Origin: Prescottella defluvii
GTDB taxonomy: Bacteria; Actinomycetota; Actinomycetes; Mycobacteriales; Mycobacteriaceae
Assembly (NCBI RefSeq): GCF_000738775.1
Contig: NZ_JPOC01000038.1
Coordinates: 1-64,000, forward strand
Length of the DNA stretch: 64,000 nt
Direction: 5' to 3'
The notes under the pieces were generated by a model. That model was not told the origin of the DNA, made no database searches, and saw only the letters and a program-made list of their open reading frames with translations. Position numbers and translations under genes: made by a program. This document shows positions 27,861 to 36,507 of the stretch, piece after piece (within the stretch, counting starts at the first letter, position 1; every line of letters begins with the position of its first letter).

Positions 27861-28460
27861 TCACCGCTCCATGCCCAGCCAGACGACCTCGAACGCCGCG
27901 ATGCACCGCCGCAGCGTCTCGGGGTCGTCGAACTGGGCGCCGCGGGCCACGGCCTGGTAGTAGAAGATCCCGTTGATGGCGTCGATGGCCGCCTCGACGT
28001 CGAGATCGGAACGGAGTTCGCCGCGGTCGACGGCCGCATTCAGTGCGGCCGTCATCCCGCGGCGCCGCCGGCGGACGTGCGAGGACCAGTACGCCTGCTG
28101 CAGTTCGGGATTGTCCATCACGAGTGCGACACGCTTGCGGAATCGTCTGTTGCTGTAGTTCTTTCCGAGTGCCGCTTCGATGTCGCCGAACAGCAGTGCG
28201 GCGAACGTCCGTTTGACGTCCCCGGACGTGTCGATCCCAACCGTCGTGCGCCCGTGGTCGAGGGCGGCGGCGACCAGATCCGTCATGGTCGGCCAGCGCC
28301 GGTAGAGCGCCGCCCGCGACAGCCCACTGATCTCCAGCACCCGGTTGACGGTGACGGGTTCGTCGGCGTCGATGAGGAACAGTGCCGCTTCGAGGATCTT
28401 CTCGTCGTGGCCCTCGGTGCGAGGGCGACCGGGCCCCCGGGTACCGGTCGCCGTCGTCAC
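27861..28460 (-). CDS. TetR-family regulator (last gene of phn operon)
   Basis: The 199-residue protein has a TetR N-terminus (ILEAALFLIDADEPVTVNRV, ISGLSRAALYRRWPTMTDLV) and a helical C-terminal domain ending EVVWLGMER. The GTG overlaps the stop of the phosphatase gene (GTGA), so it is translated with phnDCE and may feed back on that operon. M. smegmatis controls its phnDCE with a GntR protein (PhnF); here a TetR protein occupies that role by position only. Confidence 0.85.
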   Translation of the reverse strand: MTTATGTRGPGRPRTEGHDEKILEAALFLIDADEPVTVNRVLEISGLSRAALYRRWPTMTDLVAAALDHGRTTVGIDTSGDVKRTFAALLFGDIEAALGKNYSNRRFRKRVALVMDNPELQQAYWSSHVRRRRRGMTAALNAAVDRGELRSDLDVEAAIDAINGIFYYQAVARGAQFDDPETLRRCIAAFEVVWLGMER

Positions 28461-29236
28461 CGTGCGATCGCCCGCTCGCGCAACCGGACGAGCAGTGCGT
28501 CGCCGAGTCCGGCGCGCCGCAACGGCTCGAGGGGATCGGTGTAGGTGTCGGCGAGGTAGCCGAGCAGGCCCCGCATGGGCTCGGGCGAGAACTCGGTGCG
28601 CAGCGCCGCGCGGGCCGCGTCGTCGAGGTCGATCCCGAGTGCCCCCAGCAGCGGTCCGATCACCTGGCGGGTGCGGTCCGAGATGCCCTGCGAGTTCGGT
28701 CCGGTGGCAACGTAATCCGCGACGATCGACTCGTGGTCGGCACCCAACGCGAGCAGCAGCGACGCCGCCAGCACGCCGGTCCGGTCCTGGCCGGCGGTGC
28801 AGTGGAAGGCGACGGTGCCGGGGCTGTGGGCGATGACCGACAGCGCCGTGACGATGCGCGGCGCGGCCGTCTCGAACATACGGATGTACATCGCCGCGAA
28901 CGTCGACTGGTCGAGCACGTCGGAGGCGCCCGTCGCTTCCCGCGTCGTCTCCGCGACCGACGCGATGAACGGCACGTGATGGTAGGTGACGGGCAGGTCG
29001 GCGAGCGGGCCCCGCCCGGTGACCCGCAGCTCGTCCGGCGACCGCAGGTCGACGACGGCGGTGAGGCCACCGTCGACGAGTCGGGCGGCCGACGCCGAGT
29101 CGGTGAGCGACAGATCGTCGGCGCGGATCGCGAAACCCGCACGGACAACGCCGTCGCGGGCGGTGATGCCGCCGAGGTCGCGGAGGTTCGCGGGGGCCGA
29201 CAAGGTGAGATCGGGGCGGATGTCGAGGGTGGTCAC
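28457..29236 (-). CDS. Tyrosine/inositol-type phosphatase in the phn operon
   Basis: The 259-residue protein starts with APANLRDLGGI, as PtpB-type (Y_phosphatase3) enzymes do, and has the P-loop HCTAGQDRTG (Cys146, Arg152). The position usually held by Lys in HCxAGKDRTG is Gln here. The family includes phosphotyrosine and phosphoinositide phosphatases. Overlaps of four bases with phnE upstream and tetR downstream place it firmly in the transport operon, suggesting it releases phosphate from the transported compound or a signalling phosphoester. Confidence 0.85.
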   Translation of the reverse strand: MTTLDIRPDLTLSAPANLRDLGGITARDGVVRAGFAIRADDLSLTDSASAARLVDGGLTAVVDLRSPDELRVTGRGPLADLPVTYHHVPFIASVAETTREATGASDVLDQSTFAAMYIRMFETAAPRIVTALSVIAHSPGTVAFHCTAGQDRTGVLAASLLLALGADHESIVADYVATGPNSQGISDRTRQVIGPLLGALGIDLDDAARAALRTEFSPEPMRGLLGYLADTYTDPLEPLRRAGLGDALLVRLRERAIAR

Positions 29237-30057
29237 GTGATTCTCTTTCTGATGATGGCGCTCGCCTGATCGATGGCGGTGACGAGCACGACGATGCACA
29301 GGACCATGGCACTGAGGTGGCCGTAGTCGTAGCGGTTCATTGCGGTGGTGAGTTCGAGACCGATGCCGCCGGCGCCGACGAGGCCGAGGATCGTCGCGCC
29401 GCGCACGTTCCCCTCGAACAGCAGGAGCGTGTAGCTCGTCAGCATCGGTATCGCTTGCGGCAGAATGCCGTAGCGGATGATCTGACGTTTCGACGCGCCG
29501 ACGGCCTCCATCGCGACGATCGGGCCGCGGTCGACGGATTCCATCGCCTCGGCGAAGATCTTGCCGATCGATCCGATCGATCCGATGGTCATCGCGAGGA
29601 TGCCGGCGAACGGGCCGAGCCCGACGGCCGACACGAACATGAGCGCGATGACGAGATCGGGGACCGAGCGGATCACGTTCATGATCCAGCGGCACGGGAA
29701 GTACAGCCAGTTGGGTGCGATCGTGCGCGCGGCACCGAACGCGACGACCAGGGACAGTATCGCGCCGAGAGTCGTTCCGACGACAGCCATCTGGAGCGTC
29801 TCGACGAGCAGTTCCATGATCAGCGGCAGCTTGCCGAAGTCCGGCGGGAACAGCCTGCCGAGGAACTCGCCCATGTTGGAGGCGCCCTCACCGAGGCGCA
29901 GGAAGTCGAACTGGGCGCCGTCGGCCGACCACAGGAACAGCCCGACGGCCAGGGCCACCCCGATGCCGACGCGGGCGCGCGGGACGACGAACGCCTGCTG
30001 CATTCTGTCCCGTTCGCGCGGATCGAGCGACGCCTCGAGGGTGCGGGAGCCGCGCAT
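29233..30057 (-). CDS. phnE: Phosphonate/phosphate ABC transporter permease
   Basis: The 274-residue permease has about six membrane segments and the cytoplasmic EAA-like loop EAMESVDRGPIVAMEAVGA, followed by RQIIRYGILPQAIPMLTSY, the PhnE pattern. It pairs with PhnC and PhnD for uptake of phosphonate, phosphite or phosphate. The start overlaps the phnC stop by one base (TGATG). In M. smegmatis the homologous PhnDCE transports phosphate, so the substrate is open. Confidence 0.9.
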   Translation of the reverse strand: MRGSRTLEASLDPRERDRMQQAFVVPRARVGIGVALAVGLFLWSADGAQFDFLRLGEGASNMGEFLGRLFPPDFGKLPLIMELLVETLQMAVVGTTLGAILSLVVAFGAARTIAPNWLYFPCRWIMNVIRSVPDLVIALMFVSAVGLGPFAGILAMTIGSIGSIGKIFAEAMESVDRGPIVAMEAVGASKRQIIRYGILPQAIPMLTSYTLLLFEGNVRGATILGLVGAGGIGLELTTAMNRYDYGHLSAMVLCIVVLVTAIDQASAIIRKRIT

Positions 30058-30863
30058 CAGTTCTCCTCCGCGGCGACGCCGTCGTACACGGTCCACAGGT
30101 CCGCTTCGGACAGGTCGGCGGTGCGTCCTTCGACGACGACCCGCCCGCCGCGCAGCCCGACGATGCGGTCGGAGTGAGCGAGGGCGAGCGGCACGACGTG
30201 CAGACTCACCAGGACCGGAATGCCCTCCTCACGGGCGATCGACTGCAGCAGGTCGAGGACCACGCCGCTCATCGTCGGGTCGAGGGAGGCGACGGGTTCG
30301 TCGGCGAGGATCACCCGCGGGTTCTGCATGAGCGCGCGGGCGATCGCGACGCGCTGCTGTTGACCACCCGAGAGGGACCGCGCCTCGTCCTTCGCCTTGT
30401 GCGCGATACCGACGCGCTCGAGCAGATCGAGCGCACGCGCGCGGTCCGAACCACGAAACGTGCCGAGCAGGTTGAGCGGACCGGCGTCGTACAGCGCACC
30501 CGTGAGGACGTTGGTGAGGACCGGCAGACGTCCGATGAGGTTGAACTGCTGGAACACCTGCCCGACGTCGGCACGCAGATCGCGCAGTTGCCGGCGTCGC
30601 ACCCCGGAGACGTCGACACCGCCGACGGTGACCTCGCCCGAGGTGATCGGGGCGAATCCGGTGAGCGCCTTCATCAGTGTCGACTTGCCCGACCCGGACG
30701 AGCCGAGCAGTGCGACCACCTCACCCGCGTGCAGTTCGAGATCGACCCCGTCCAGAACGAGTGGGGTGTCGGGCGCATAGCGCACCCTGAGATCGCGAAC
30801 CGTGACACGAGCGGTGTCGACGGCCCGCGCTGGTGGCGCGAGCGTGCCCAGCGGAGTGCTCAT
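30057..30863 (-). CDS. phnC: Phosphonate/phosphate ABC transporter ATP-binding protein
   Basis: The 268-residue ATPase shows Walker A GSSGSGKST, the Q-loop in VGQVFQQFNLIG, the signature LSGGQQQR, and Walker B VILADEPVASLDP. It energises the PhnE permease from the cytoplasmic side. The ATG at 30863 follows a possible AAAGGA site; a longer frame exists but overlaps phnD. It lies 28 bases downstream of phnD. Confidence 0.92.
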   Translation of the reverse strand: MSTPLGTLAPPARAVDTARVTVRDLRVRYAPDTPLVLDGVDLELHAGEVVALLGSSGSGKSTLMKALTGFAPITSGEVTVGGVDVSGVRRRQLRDLRADVGQVFQQFNLIGRLPVLTNVLTGALYDAGPLNLLGTFRGSDRARALDLLERVGIAHKAKDEARSLSGGQQQRVAIARALMQNPRVILADEPVASLDPTMSGVVLDLLQSIAREEGIPVLVSLHVVPLALAHSDRIVGLRGGRVVVEGRTADLSEADLWTVYDGVAAEEN

Positions 30864-30891
30864 GATCGTGTCCTTTGCTTGCCCGGCAGGG

Positions 30892-31812
30892 TCATTCGAG
30901 GTCGGAGATGTCGACGTTCGCGACGGCGGCGATGTCGACGTAGGGCTGGAAGACCGCCGCGTCCGGTTCGATGATCGGAGCGGATCCGTCACCGATGCCT
31001 TCGCCGTAGATCCCCAGCGCTTCCTTGTTCTGCGGGGAGAAGACCTTGGGCAGCGCCTCGATCAATGCCTGCCGCTTCGCGTCGCTCATGCCGGGGTTGC
31101 CGAGCACCGAGGTCGACACGGGCATCGAGATGCTCTCACCGATCGAGCGGGTCTCGCCCACCTCGAACGGGAACATCGGATTCCCTGTGCCCGCCATCGT
31201 CGGGAAGATCGTCGCGGTGCAGGCAACGTCGGCCTGCCCGTTCTTCAGGGCGAGGAAGCTGCGGTCGTGGCCTCCGGAGATGAGGACCTCGTAGTCGCTG
31301 TCCATCTCCAGACCTGCCTCGTGCAGCATGTGGATCGGCAGGAAGTAACCGGAGCTCGACGCCGGGTCGGCGAAGGCGACGGTGGTGTCGGGCGAGATGT
31401 CGTCGAGCGACCGCAACGGCGACGAGTCGAGGACGAGGCACGTGGAAACGGGGTCGCCGTTGCCGGGCCAGGCGACGAGCGAGTCGATCTCGCCGGTGTT
31501 CACCGCGAGCGCGGACGGGAAACCACTCATGATGCCGATGTCCTCGTGGCCGGCACGAATCGCTTCGATGACGGCCGAGTAGCTGGGGACATCGGTGACC
31601 TCGACGGTCAGACCGGTCTCCGCCTCGAGCAGCGCGGCGATCGTCTCCACCGGGGTGGCGGCGTTCGGGTCGTCGGAGAGCGGGAGCGTCGCGAAGCGGA
31701 TCACGTCGTCGTTCCCGGACGCGGAACCTCCACTACCGGAGGAACACCCGGTGAGAACGAGGGCGGAGGCGGCGACGAGCGCACCGATGGCGATGGGGGC
31801 GCGAGTTCGCAT
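30892..31812 (-). CDS. phnD: Phosphonate/phosphate/phosphite-binding lipoprotein
   Basis: The 306-residue solute-binding protein has a lipobox ASALVLTGC, so the mature protein is lipid-anchored outside the membrane. The PhnD fold is seen in VIRFATLPLSDDP, ADPASSSGYFLPIHMLHEAG and SGGHDRSFLALKNGQADVA. It is the first gene of the phnDCE-phosphatase-tetR operon. Phosphonate, phosphite and phosphate cannot be distinguished by eye. Confidence 0.9.
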   Translation of the reverse strand: MRTRAPIAIGALVAASALVLTGCSSGSGGSASGNDDVIRFATLPLSDDPNAATPVETIAALLEAETGLTVEVTDVPSYSAVIEAIRAGHEDIGIMSGFPSALAVNTGEIDSLVAWPGNGDPVSTCLVLDSSPLRSLDDISPDTTVAFADPASSSGYFLPIHMLHEAGLEMDSDYEVLISGGHDRSFLALKNGQADVACTATIFPTMAGTGNPMFPFEVGETRSIGESISMPVSTSVLGNPGMSDAKRQALIEALPKVFSPQNKEALGIYGEGIGDGSAPIIEPDAAVFQPYVDIAAVANVDISDLE

Positions 31813-32015
31813 AGGAGTACTGCCTTTCGGATGAGGCGGAAACCTGCGGGCGGTGCCGAAGCGGGCAGACACCATGAGACCGAGAGAAAGTGACGCGCAA
31901 TTACGAGACCGGCGATACGAGAATGGAAGTCTTGATGAACGCGCAGTGACGCCGTCGAACCTCGAGAACGTCAGGCGTAGGGTCTGACAGTGGAGGACCG
32001 AAACGGGGCGAGAAC

Positions 32016-32255
32016 ATGGCCGATTTCGTGCAACACCGGCAGCACGGCTGGTCCGACAGGCACACCACCGCCTCCCGAGCGGCGCGGCTGTCTATGTTCA
32101 TGGTGCTGTCGCTGATCCCGGGCGTCATCGCCGTCGGGCTCGGCCGGTCACCCTTCGCCGTCTTCTGGCTCGTCGTGTTCACCGCACTCGCCATCGGCGT
32201 CGCAGCGGCCCTGCTGCCGTCGAGCGACGACCGACAGCGGACGTCCTTCGGCTGA
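32016..32255 (+). CDS. Small membrane protein, two helices
   Basis: The 79-residue ORF has a charged N-terminus rich in His/Arg, then two hydrophobic helices (MFMVLSLIPGVIAVGLG and FAVFWLVVFTALAIGVAAALL) and a charged tail. The ATG is preceded by GGGGCGAG. No family is recognised. It diverges from phnD with about 200 bases between starts. The regular hydrophobic pattern supports a real gene, but similar small ORFs can occur by chance. Confidence 0.55.
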   Translation: MADFVQHRQHGWSDRHTTASRAARLSMFMVLSLIPGVIAVGLGRSPFAVFWLVVFTALAIGVAAALLPSSDDRQRTSFG

Positions 32256-32405
32256 CGGAGGCTCCGCGGGCGAACTCGGGTGGACAGGCCGACTCCGGGG
32301 AGAGCACTCGATTGGCACCGACGACGCCGGCCGTGACATCCGTCTCAGCACGCTCGGCCCGCGACCACCCCGCCTCTCGGGCACGGCTGAGGTGCCGAGA
32401 AAACG

Positions 32406-32445
32406 AGGAAGCCCCCACCTGCATCGCTGCCGGTGGGGGCTTCCT
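32406..32445 (-). terminator. Terminator downstream of tRNA-Arg
   Basis: A perfect 14-base stem (AGGAAGCCCCCACC and its complement) with a 12-base loop is followed on the minus strand by TTTT. It ends the tRNA-Ser(GCT)/tRNA-Arg transcript. Confidence 0.85.
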
Positions 32446-32449
32446 GTTG

Positions 32450-32522
32450 TGCGCCCGAAGGGATTCGAACCCCTAACCTTCTGATCCGTAGTCAGATGCT
32501 CTATCCGTTGAGCTACGGGCGC
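32450..32522 (-). tRNA. tRNA-Arg (anticodon ACG)
   Basis: The minus strand folds into a 73-base tRNA with acceptor GCGCCCG/CGGGCGC, anticodon loop CTACGGA (ACG) and T-arm GGGGTTCGAATCCC. CCA is not encoded. The wobble A is the substrate of TadA, whose gene is also in this window. Confidence 0.95.
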
Positions 32523-32569
32523 ATGTCCAAACAGTATTAACTTGTTACTGGTCCAACGAGAAACCAGCG

Positions 32570-32661
32570 TGGCGGAGGCGAGAGGATTTGAACCTCCGGT
32601 CCCCTTTGAGGGGGACAACTCATTAGCAGTGAGTCCCATTCGGCCGCTCTGGCACGCCTCC
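32570..32661 (-). tRNA. tRNA-Ser (anticodon GCT)
   Basis: A class II tRNA with acceptor GGAGGCG/CGCCTCC, anticodon loop CTGCTAA (GCT), a long variable arm (TCCCCCTCAAAGGGGA) and encoded CCA. It lies 47 bases upstream of tRNA-Arg on the same strand, probably in one transcript. Confidence 0.95.
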
Positions 32662-32694
32662 TTGGGGGCCGGCTCTCTCGAACCGCCGAGCGAA

Positions 32695-32724
32695 ACATTA
32701 CACAGAGTTGCCCGACAAACACAA
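32695..32724 (-). promoter_or_regulatory. Probable promoter of the tRNA-Ser/tRNA-Arg unit
   Basis: On the minus strand TTGTGT and TAATGT are separated by 18 bases, and TAATGT lies about 33 bases upstream of the tRNA-Ser 5' end, a plausible sigma-A type arrangement. Confidence 0.45.
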
Positions 32725-32756
32725 AACGGCTGGTCAGCGACGTCTGTGCCATGAAA

Positions 32757-33482
32757 TCACCGTAGGTTCCCGTCGAACCAGTCGAAGATCCGGCGCTGCG
32801 CGTCGAGCATCGCGACGACGAGCGGATCCTCGTCCCCCGCATCTGCCTCGGTGACCGGCCGTTCGCCGGCTCGGTGCGCGAGGCCGCTGTAGCTGACGAC
32901 GTTGGTGGGCGCGTCGGCCTGCGCGACGGCGTCGCGGAGCCGCTCGACGTGGTCGCGCGGGGTGAGAGGGTCGTCCTCGCCGTACAGGCCCAGCCACGGC
33001 GCCTCGAGCGACGGCCCGGCCTCGAGGAGGGTGGGGGTGTCGTCGTTGAGGGGTTCGACGATGCCGTGCGCGGAGACACTCACCGCGGCCCCGACCGGCC
33101 GGTTGGTGGCGACGATCATCGCGGCGGTGCCGGCGTCGTCGAATCCGAGCACCCCGACGCAGTCCGGGTAGATGCCGCGGCCCACGAGCCAGTCGAAGGT
33201 GGCGTCGAAGTCGTCGAAGAGGCTCTGCCCGAACACCTCGGTGTCGCTGTGTGCGGCTTCGCGATGGAACAGGTGCGGGGCCACCACCAGCCAGCCCTCC
33301 GCGGCGAGCGCGCGCATCAGGTCGATCAACGCGGTGGTGAACTCGCGGGACTCGTGGAGCACGACGATGCCGCCGCGCGCGTGGCGATCGGGTTCGACGG
33401 CGGTCAGCGGCACCCGCGAAGCCTCCGCGGTGGAGTCTCCATCGGCACGCAGGGGAGCGCTGTCCCGGAAGATTCCCGGCAT
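32757..33482 (-). CDS. Dienelactone-hydrolase-like protein lacking the catalytic Cys
   Basis: The 241-residue alpha/beta-hydrolase follows the dienelactone hydrolase pattern (GGIVVLHESREFTTALIDLM, WLVVAPHLFHRE, then LYGEDDPLTP and SGLAHRAG, which supply the acid and His positions). At the nucleophile elbow the usual GFCxGG reads GFDDAG, so the catalytic Cys is Asp (about residue 115). It may be inactive as a hydrolase or have changed chemistry. It lies between the tRNA-Ser gene and a divergent aminotransferase gene. Confidence 0.82.
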   Translation of the reverse strand: MPGIFRDSAPLRADGDSTAEASRVPLTAVEPDRHARGGIVVLHESREFTTALIDLMRALAAEGWLVVAPHLFHREAAHSDTEVFGQSLFDDFDATFDWLVGRGIYPDCVGVLGFDDAGTAAMIVATNRPVGAAVSVSAHGIVEPLNDDTPTLLEAGPSLEAPWLGLYGEDDPLTPRDHVERLRDAVAQADAPTNVVSYSGLAHRAGERPVTEADAGDEDPLVVAMLDAQRRIFDWFDGNLR

Positions 33483-33543
33483 GAATCAACTTTGGCACGA
33501 CCACGTCGACAGTGCACGTGATCGCAGGGCGCATAATCGCATC

Positions 33544-34629
33544 GTGACCCCCGTGACCCGTGCTGATCTCGATTCCATCCCCACCTACGTGCCGGGCCGG
33601 AGTTTTCCCGGGGCGATCAAGCTGGCGAGCAACGAGACGACGCAGGGGCCGCTGCCCGGCGTCGCGCAGGCCATCGCCGACGCGGCCGCGACCGCGAACC
33701 GCTACCCCGACAACACCGCGGCAGCGCTGGTCGGCGCGCTGTCCGAGTCGCTCGGCGTGCCCCGGGAGCACATCGCGACCGGATGCGGCTCGGTGGCGCT
33801 GTGCCAGGAGTTGGTGCAGGCCACGTGCAACGAGGGCGACGAGGTCATCTACGCGTGGCGGTCGTTCGAGGCGTACCCGGTGGTGACGAAGGTGGCCGGC
33901 GCGGTCTCGGTGCCGGTGCCGCTCACCCCCGAACACGGCCACGACCTGGACGCGATGGCGGCCGCGGTCACCGACCGCACCCGACTGATCTTCGTGTGCA
34001 ACCCCAACAACCCGACCGGCACCGCGCTGGGCCGCGAGGAACTCGAGCGGTTCCTCGACGCCGTCCCGGCGAACGTCGTGGTCGCCCTCGACGAGGCGTA
34101 CTTCGAGTACAACCGGTCCGGCGTCGACGGCATCGACCTGGCCCGCACCCGCCGCAACGTGGTGGTGCTGCGCACGTTCTCCAAGGCGTACGGGCTGGCG
34201 GGCGTCCGCGTCGGCTACGCGGTCGCCGATCCGGCGATCATCGCCGCGCTCACGAAGGTGCACATCACGTTCAGCGTCAACGCCGTCGCGCAGGCCGCCG
34301 CGATCGCCTGCCTGACCGCGCAGGACGAACTGCTCCGCCGCACCGACGACATCGTCGCCGAACGCGATCGGATGCGCGGCGCGCTCCTCGCCGCCGGCTA
34401 CGACGTCCCGGTGACGCAGGCGAACTTCGTGTGGATGCCGCTCGGTGAGCGCTCCGCCGCGTACGGCGAGGCCAGTGCGGAGGCCGGTGTGGTGATCCGC
34501 CCGTACGGCGTCGACGGCGTCCGGATCACGATCGGCGACCCCCACGAGAACGACGCGTTCCTCGCGTTCGCGACATCCGCGGCGGCACTGGAACTCGCCG
34601 GCGTCCCGGCCGGCTCCCCCACGAAGTAA
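33544..34629 (+). CDS. Histidinol-phosphate/aromatic aminotransferase
   Basis: The 361-residue class I/II PLP enzyme has IKLASNETTQGPLPG, CNPNNPTG, DEAYFEY and the PLP lysine in TFSKAYGLAGVRVGYA. Both histidinol phosphate and aromatic 2-oxoacids are used in this subfamily. The sequence resembles actinobacterial HisC2/Pat (Rv3772), often acting on phenylpyruvate or 4-hydroxyphenylpyruvate, which fits tyrA nearby. The absence of other his genes favours the aromatic role. GTG 33544 is used. Confidence 0.88.
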   Translation: MTPVTRADLDSIPTYVPGRSFPGAIKLASNETTQGPLPGVAQAIADAAATANRYPDNTAAALVGALSESLGVPREHIATGCGSVALCQELVQATCNEGDEVIYAWRSFEAYPVVTKVAGAVSVPVPLTPEHGHDLDAMAAAVTDRTRLIFVCNPNNPTGTALGREELERFLDAVPANVVVALDEAYFEYNRSGVDGIDLARTRRNVVVLRTFSKAYGLAGVRVGYAVADPAIIAALTKVHITFSVNAVAQAAAIACLTAQDELLRRTDDIVAERDRMRGALLAAGYDVPVTQANFVWMPLGERSAAYGEASAEAGVVIRPYGVDGVRITIGDPHENDAFLAFATSAAALELAGVPAGSPTK

Positions 34630-34687
34630 TCCAACCGTTATCGGTCGCTTGTTTCTCCGTCACCAAATCGTTGGCAGACTCTGGGCG

Positions 34688-36415
34688 GTGTGTCGACCAG
34701 GGAGCGATCTGTCCGGACGCCGGACCCGGGGTCGGGTGTCGGTTGTCGCCGCGGCGCTCGGCGCGTCACTGACCGTCGGCGCGCTCGCCGTCGACGCCCG
34801 GCCGGCGGACGGTGACGTCGTTCCGGTGCGACTGCTCGCGATCAACGACCTGCACGGCAGCCTGCAGCCACCCGAGGGCGCTCGCGCCCAGATCTCCCGG
34901 CCCGACGGTCCCGCGACCGACGCCGGGGGCGCCGCGTACCTCGCCGCGTACGTCCAGCAACTGCGCGGGCAGGCGCCCAACTCGCTGCTCTACTCGGTGG
35001 GCGACAGCTGGGGGTCCTCCCCGATCGAGTCGGCCCTGTTCCACGACGAACCGACCGTGGCCCTGTTGAACCGGATTGGCGTCGACGCTGCGTCGATCGG
35101 AACCCACGAGCTCGACGACGGGCTGGCGGAACTGCACCGCCTGCAGAACGGCGGCTGCCACCCCGTGGACGGCTGCCAGTTCGAGCCGACCTTCGGCGGC
35201 GCCCAGTTCCCGTTGCTCTCCGCGAACATGGCCCTCCCCGACGGCACCCCCGCGGCCCTGCCCTACGCCGTCGACTACGTCGACGGGATTCCGGTCGGGG
35301 TGATCGGCGTGATGCCCTCCGACGCGCCGTCCAAGATCTCCATCGACGCGGTCGCCGACCTGACGTTCGGCGACGAACTCGAGGCGATCGACCGCACCGC
35401 GGACACCCTCGACTTCCTCGGCGTGCGCGCCATCGTGGTCCTGCTGCACCGCGGCGACACCCAGTCCGGCCTCGGCGGCCCCAATTCGTGCGACCTCGCC
35501 GACGGTCCCGCCCGCGCGATCGCGACGCAAGCGTCCCCCAAGGTGGACGCGATCTTCACCGCCGACACCCACGCGCAGTTCAACTGCACGGTCGCCGATC
35601 CCGCCGGCAACCCGCGTCCGATGATGCAGGCCGCCTCGCACGGACGGATGGTGTCGGTGGTGGACCTGGCCATCGACCGCGATACCGGCGAGGTCGATCG
35701 GGACCGGACACAGGCGTTCAATCAGATAGTCACCCAAGACATCTCGCCGGACCCGTGGGCCGCCGAACTGGTCGAGCGGGCGAGCACGCAGTCCGCCGAG
35801 GTTGCCGAACGGTCGGTCGGCATCGCGACCGCCGACATCACCCGCGAACCCGACACGAGCGGTGAGAGTCCGTTGGGCAACCTGATCGCCGACGCCCAAC
35901 TCGAGGCCGCCCGCGGGCGCGGGGCACAGATCGCCCTCACCAATCCGGGTGGCATCCGGGCCGACCTGCTACCCGACGCCGACGGCACCGTCACCTTCGG
36001 TGCCGCCTACCAGGTGCAGCCGTTCGCGAACTCGCTCGAAGTACGAACGGTCACCGGCATGCAGTTGAAAGATGTTCTCGAGCAACAGTTCCAACCGCAG
36101 TCCGACGGCTCGACACGGGAGCTGATCCTGGCACCCTCGTCCAGCCTGGCCTACCGGATCGACCGCGGAGCACCGATCGGTTCACGCATCGCCGACATCC
36201 GGGTCGACGGCATCGCCGTCGACCCGGACACCCCCTACCGGGTGGCGGTCAACAAGTTCCTCACCGACGGTGGCGATGGTTTCACGGTCCTGCAATCCGG
36301 CACCGAACCCGCCTCCGCCGGAACCGATCTCGACGCCCTCACCGCCTACCTGACGAACCACTCCCCCGTCGCACCGCCACACCCCGGACGCATCGCAGTC
36401 GCGTCGCCGAACTGA
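34688..36415 (+). CDS. Secreted 5'-nucleotidase/metallophosphatase (UshA-like)
   Basis: The 575-residue protein has a likely signal sequence (RRTRGRVSVVAAALGASLTV ...), a metallophosphatase domain with LLAINDLHGSL, YSVGDSWGSS, GTHELDDG and IFTADTHAQFN, and a C-terminal 5'-nucleotidase domain with NPGGIRADLL and VNKFLTDGGDGF. The canonical GNHE is GTHE and GD-N is GDSWG, so metal binding is slightly atypical. It should dephosphorylate nucleotides outside the cell. GTG 34688 was chosen; a TTG lies 39 bases upstream. Confidence 0.87.
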   Translation: MCRPGSDLSGRRTRGRVSVVAAALGASLTVGALAVDARPADGDVVPVRLLAINDLHGSLQPPEGARAQISRPDGPATDAGGAAYLAAYVQQLRGQAPNSLLYSVGDSWGSSPIESALFHDEPTVALLNRIGVDAASIGTHELDDGLAELHRLQNGGCHPVDGCQFEPTFGGAQFPLLSANMALPDGTPAALPYAVDYVDGIPVGVIGVMPSDAPSKISIDAVADLTFGDELEAIDRTADTLDFLGVRAIVVLLHRGDTQSGLGGPNSCDLADGPARAIATQASPKVDAIFTADTHAQFNCTVADPAGNPRPMMQAASHGRMVSVVDLAIDRDTGEVDRDRTQAFNQIVTQDISPDPWAAELVERASTQSAEVAERSVGIATADITREPDTSGESPLGNLIADAQLEAARGRGAQIALTNPGGIRADLLPDADGTVTFGAAYQVQPFANSLEVRTVTGMQLKDVLEQQFQPQSDGSTRELILAPSSSLAYRIDRGAPIGSRIADIRVDGIAVDPDTPYRVAVNKFLTDGGDGFTVLQSGTEPASAGTDLDALTAYLTNHSPVAPPHPGRIAVASPN

Positions 36416-36507
36416 GTTCCGGCGCACTCGACGCTGGCCCGTCAACTTGGCCTCAAAGAACTGTCCCCCCCATCGGGGGACACGCTGCCCGAATGCGGGA
36501 CACCTCG

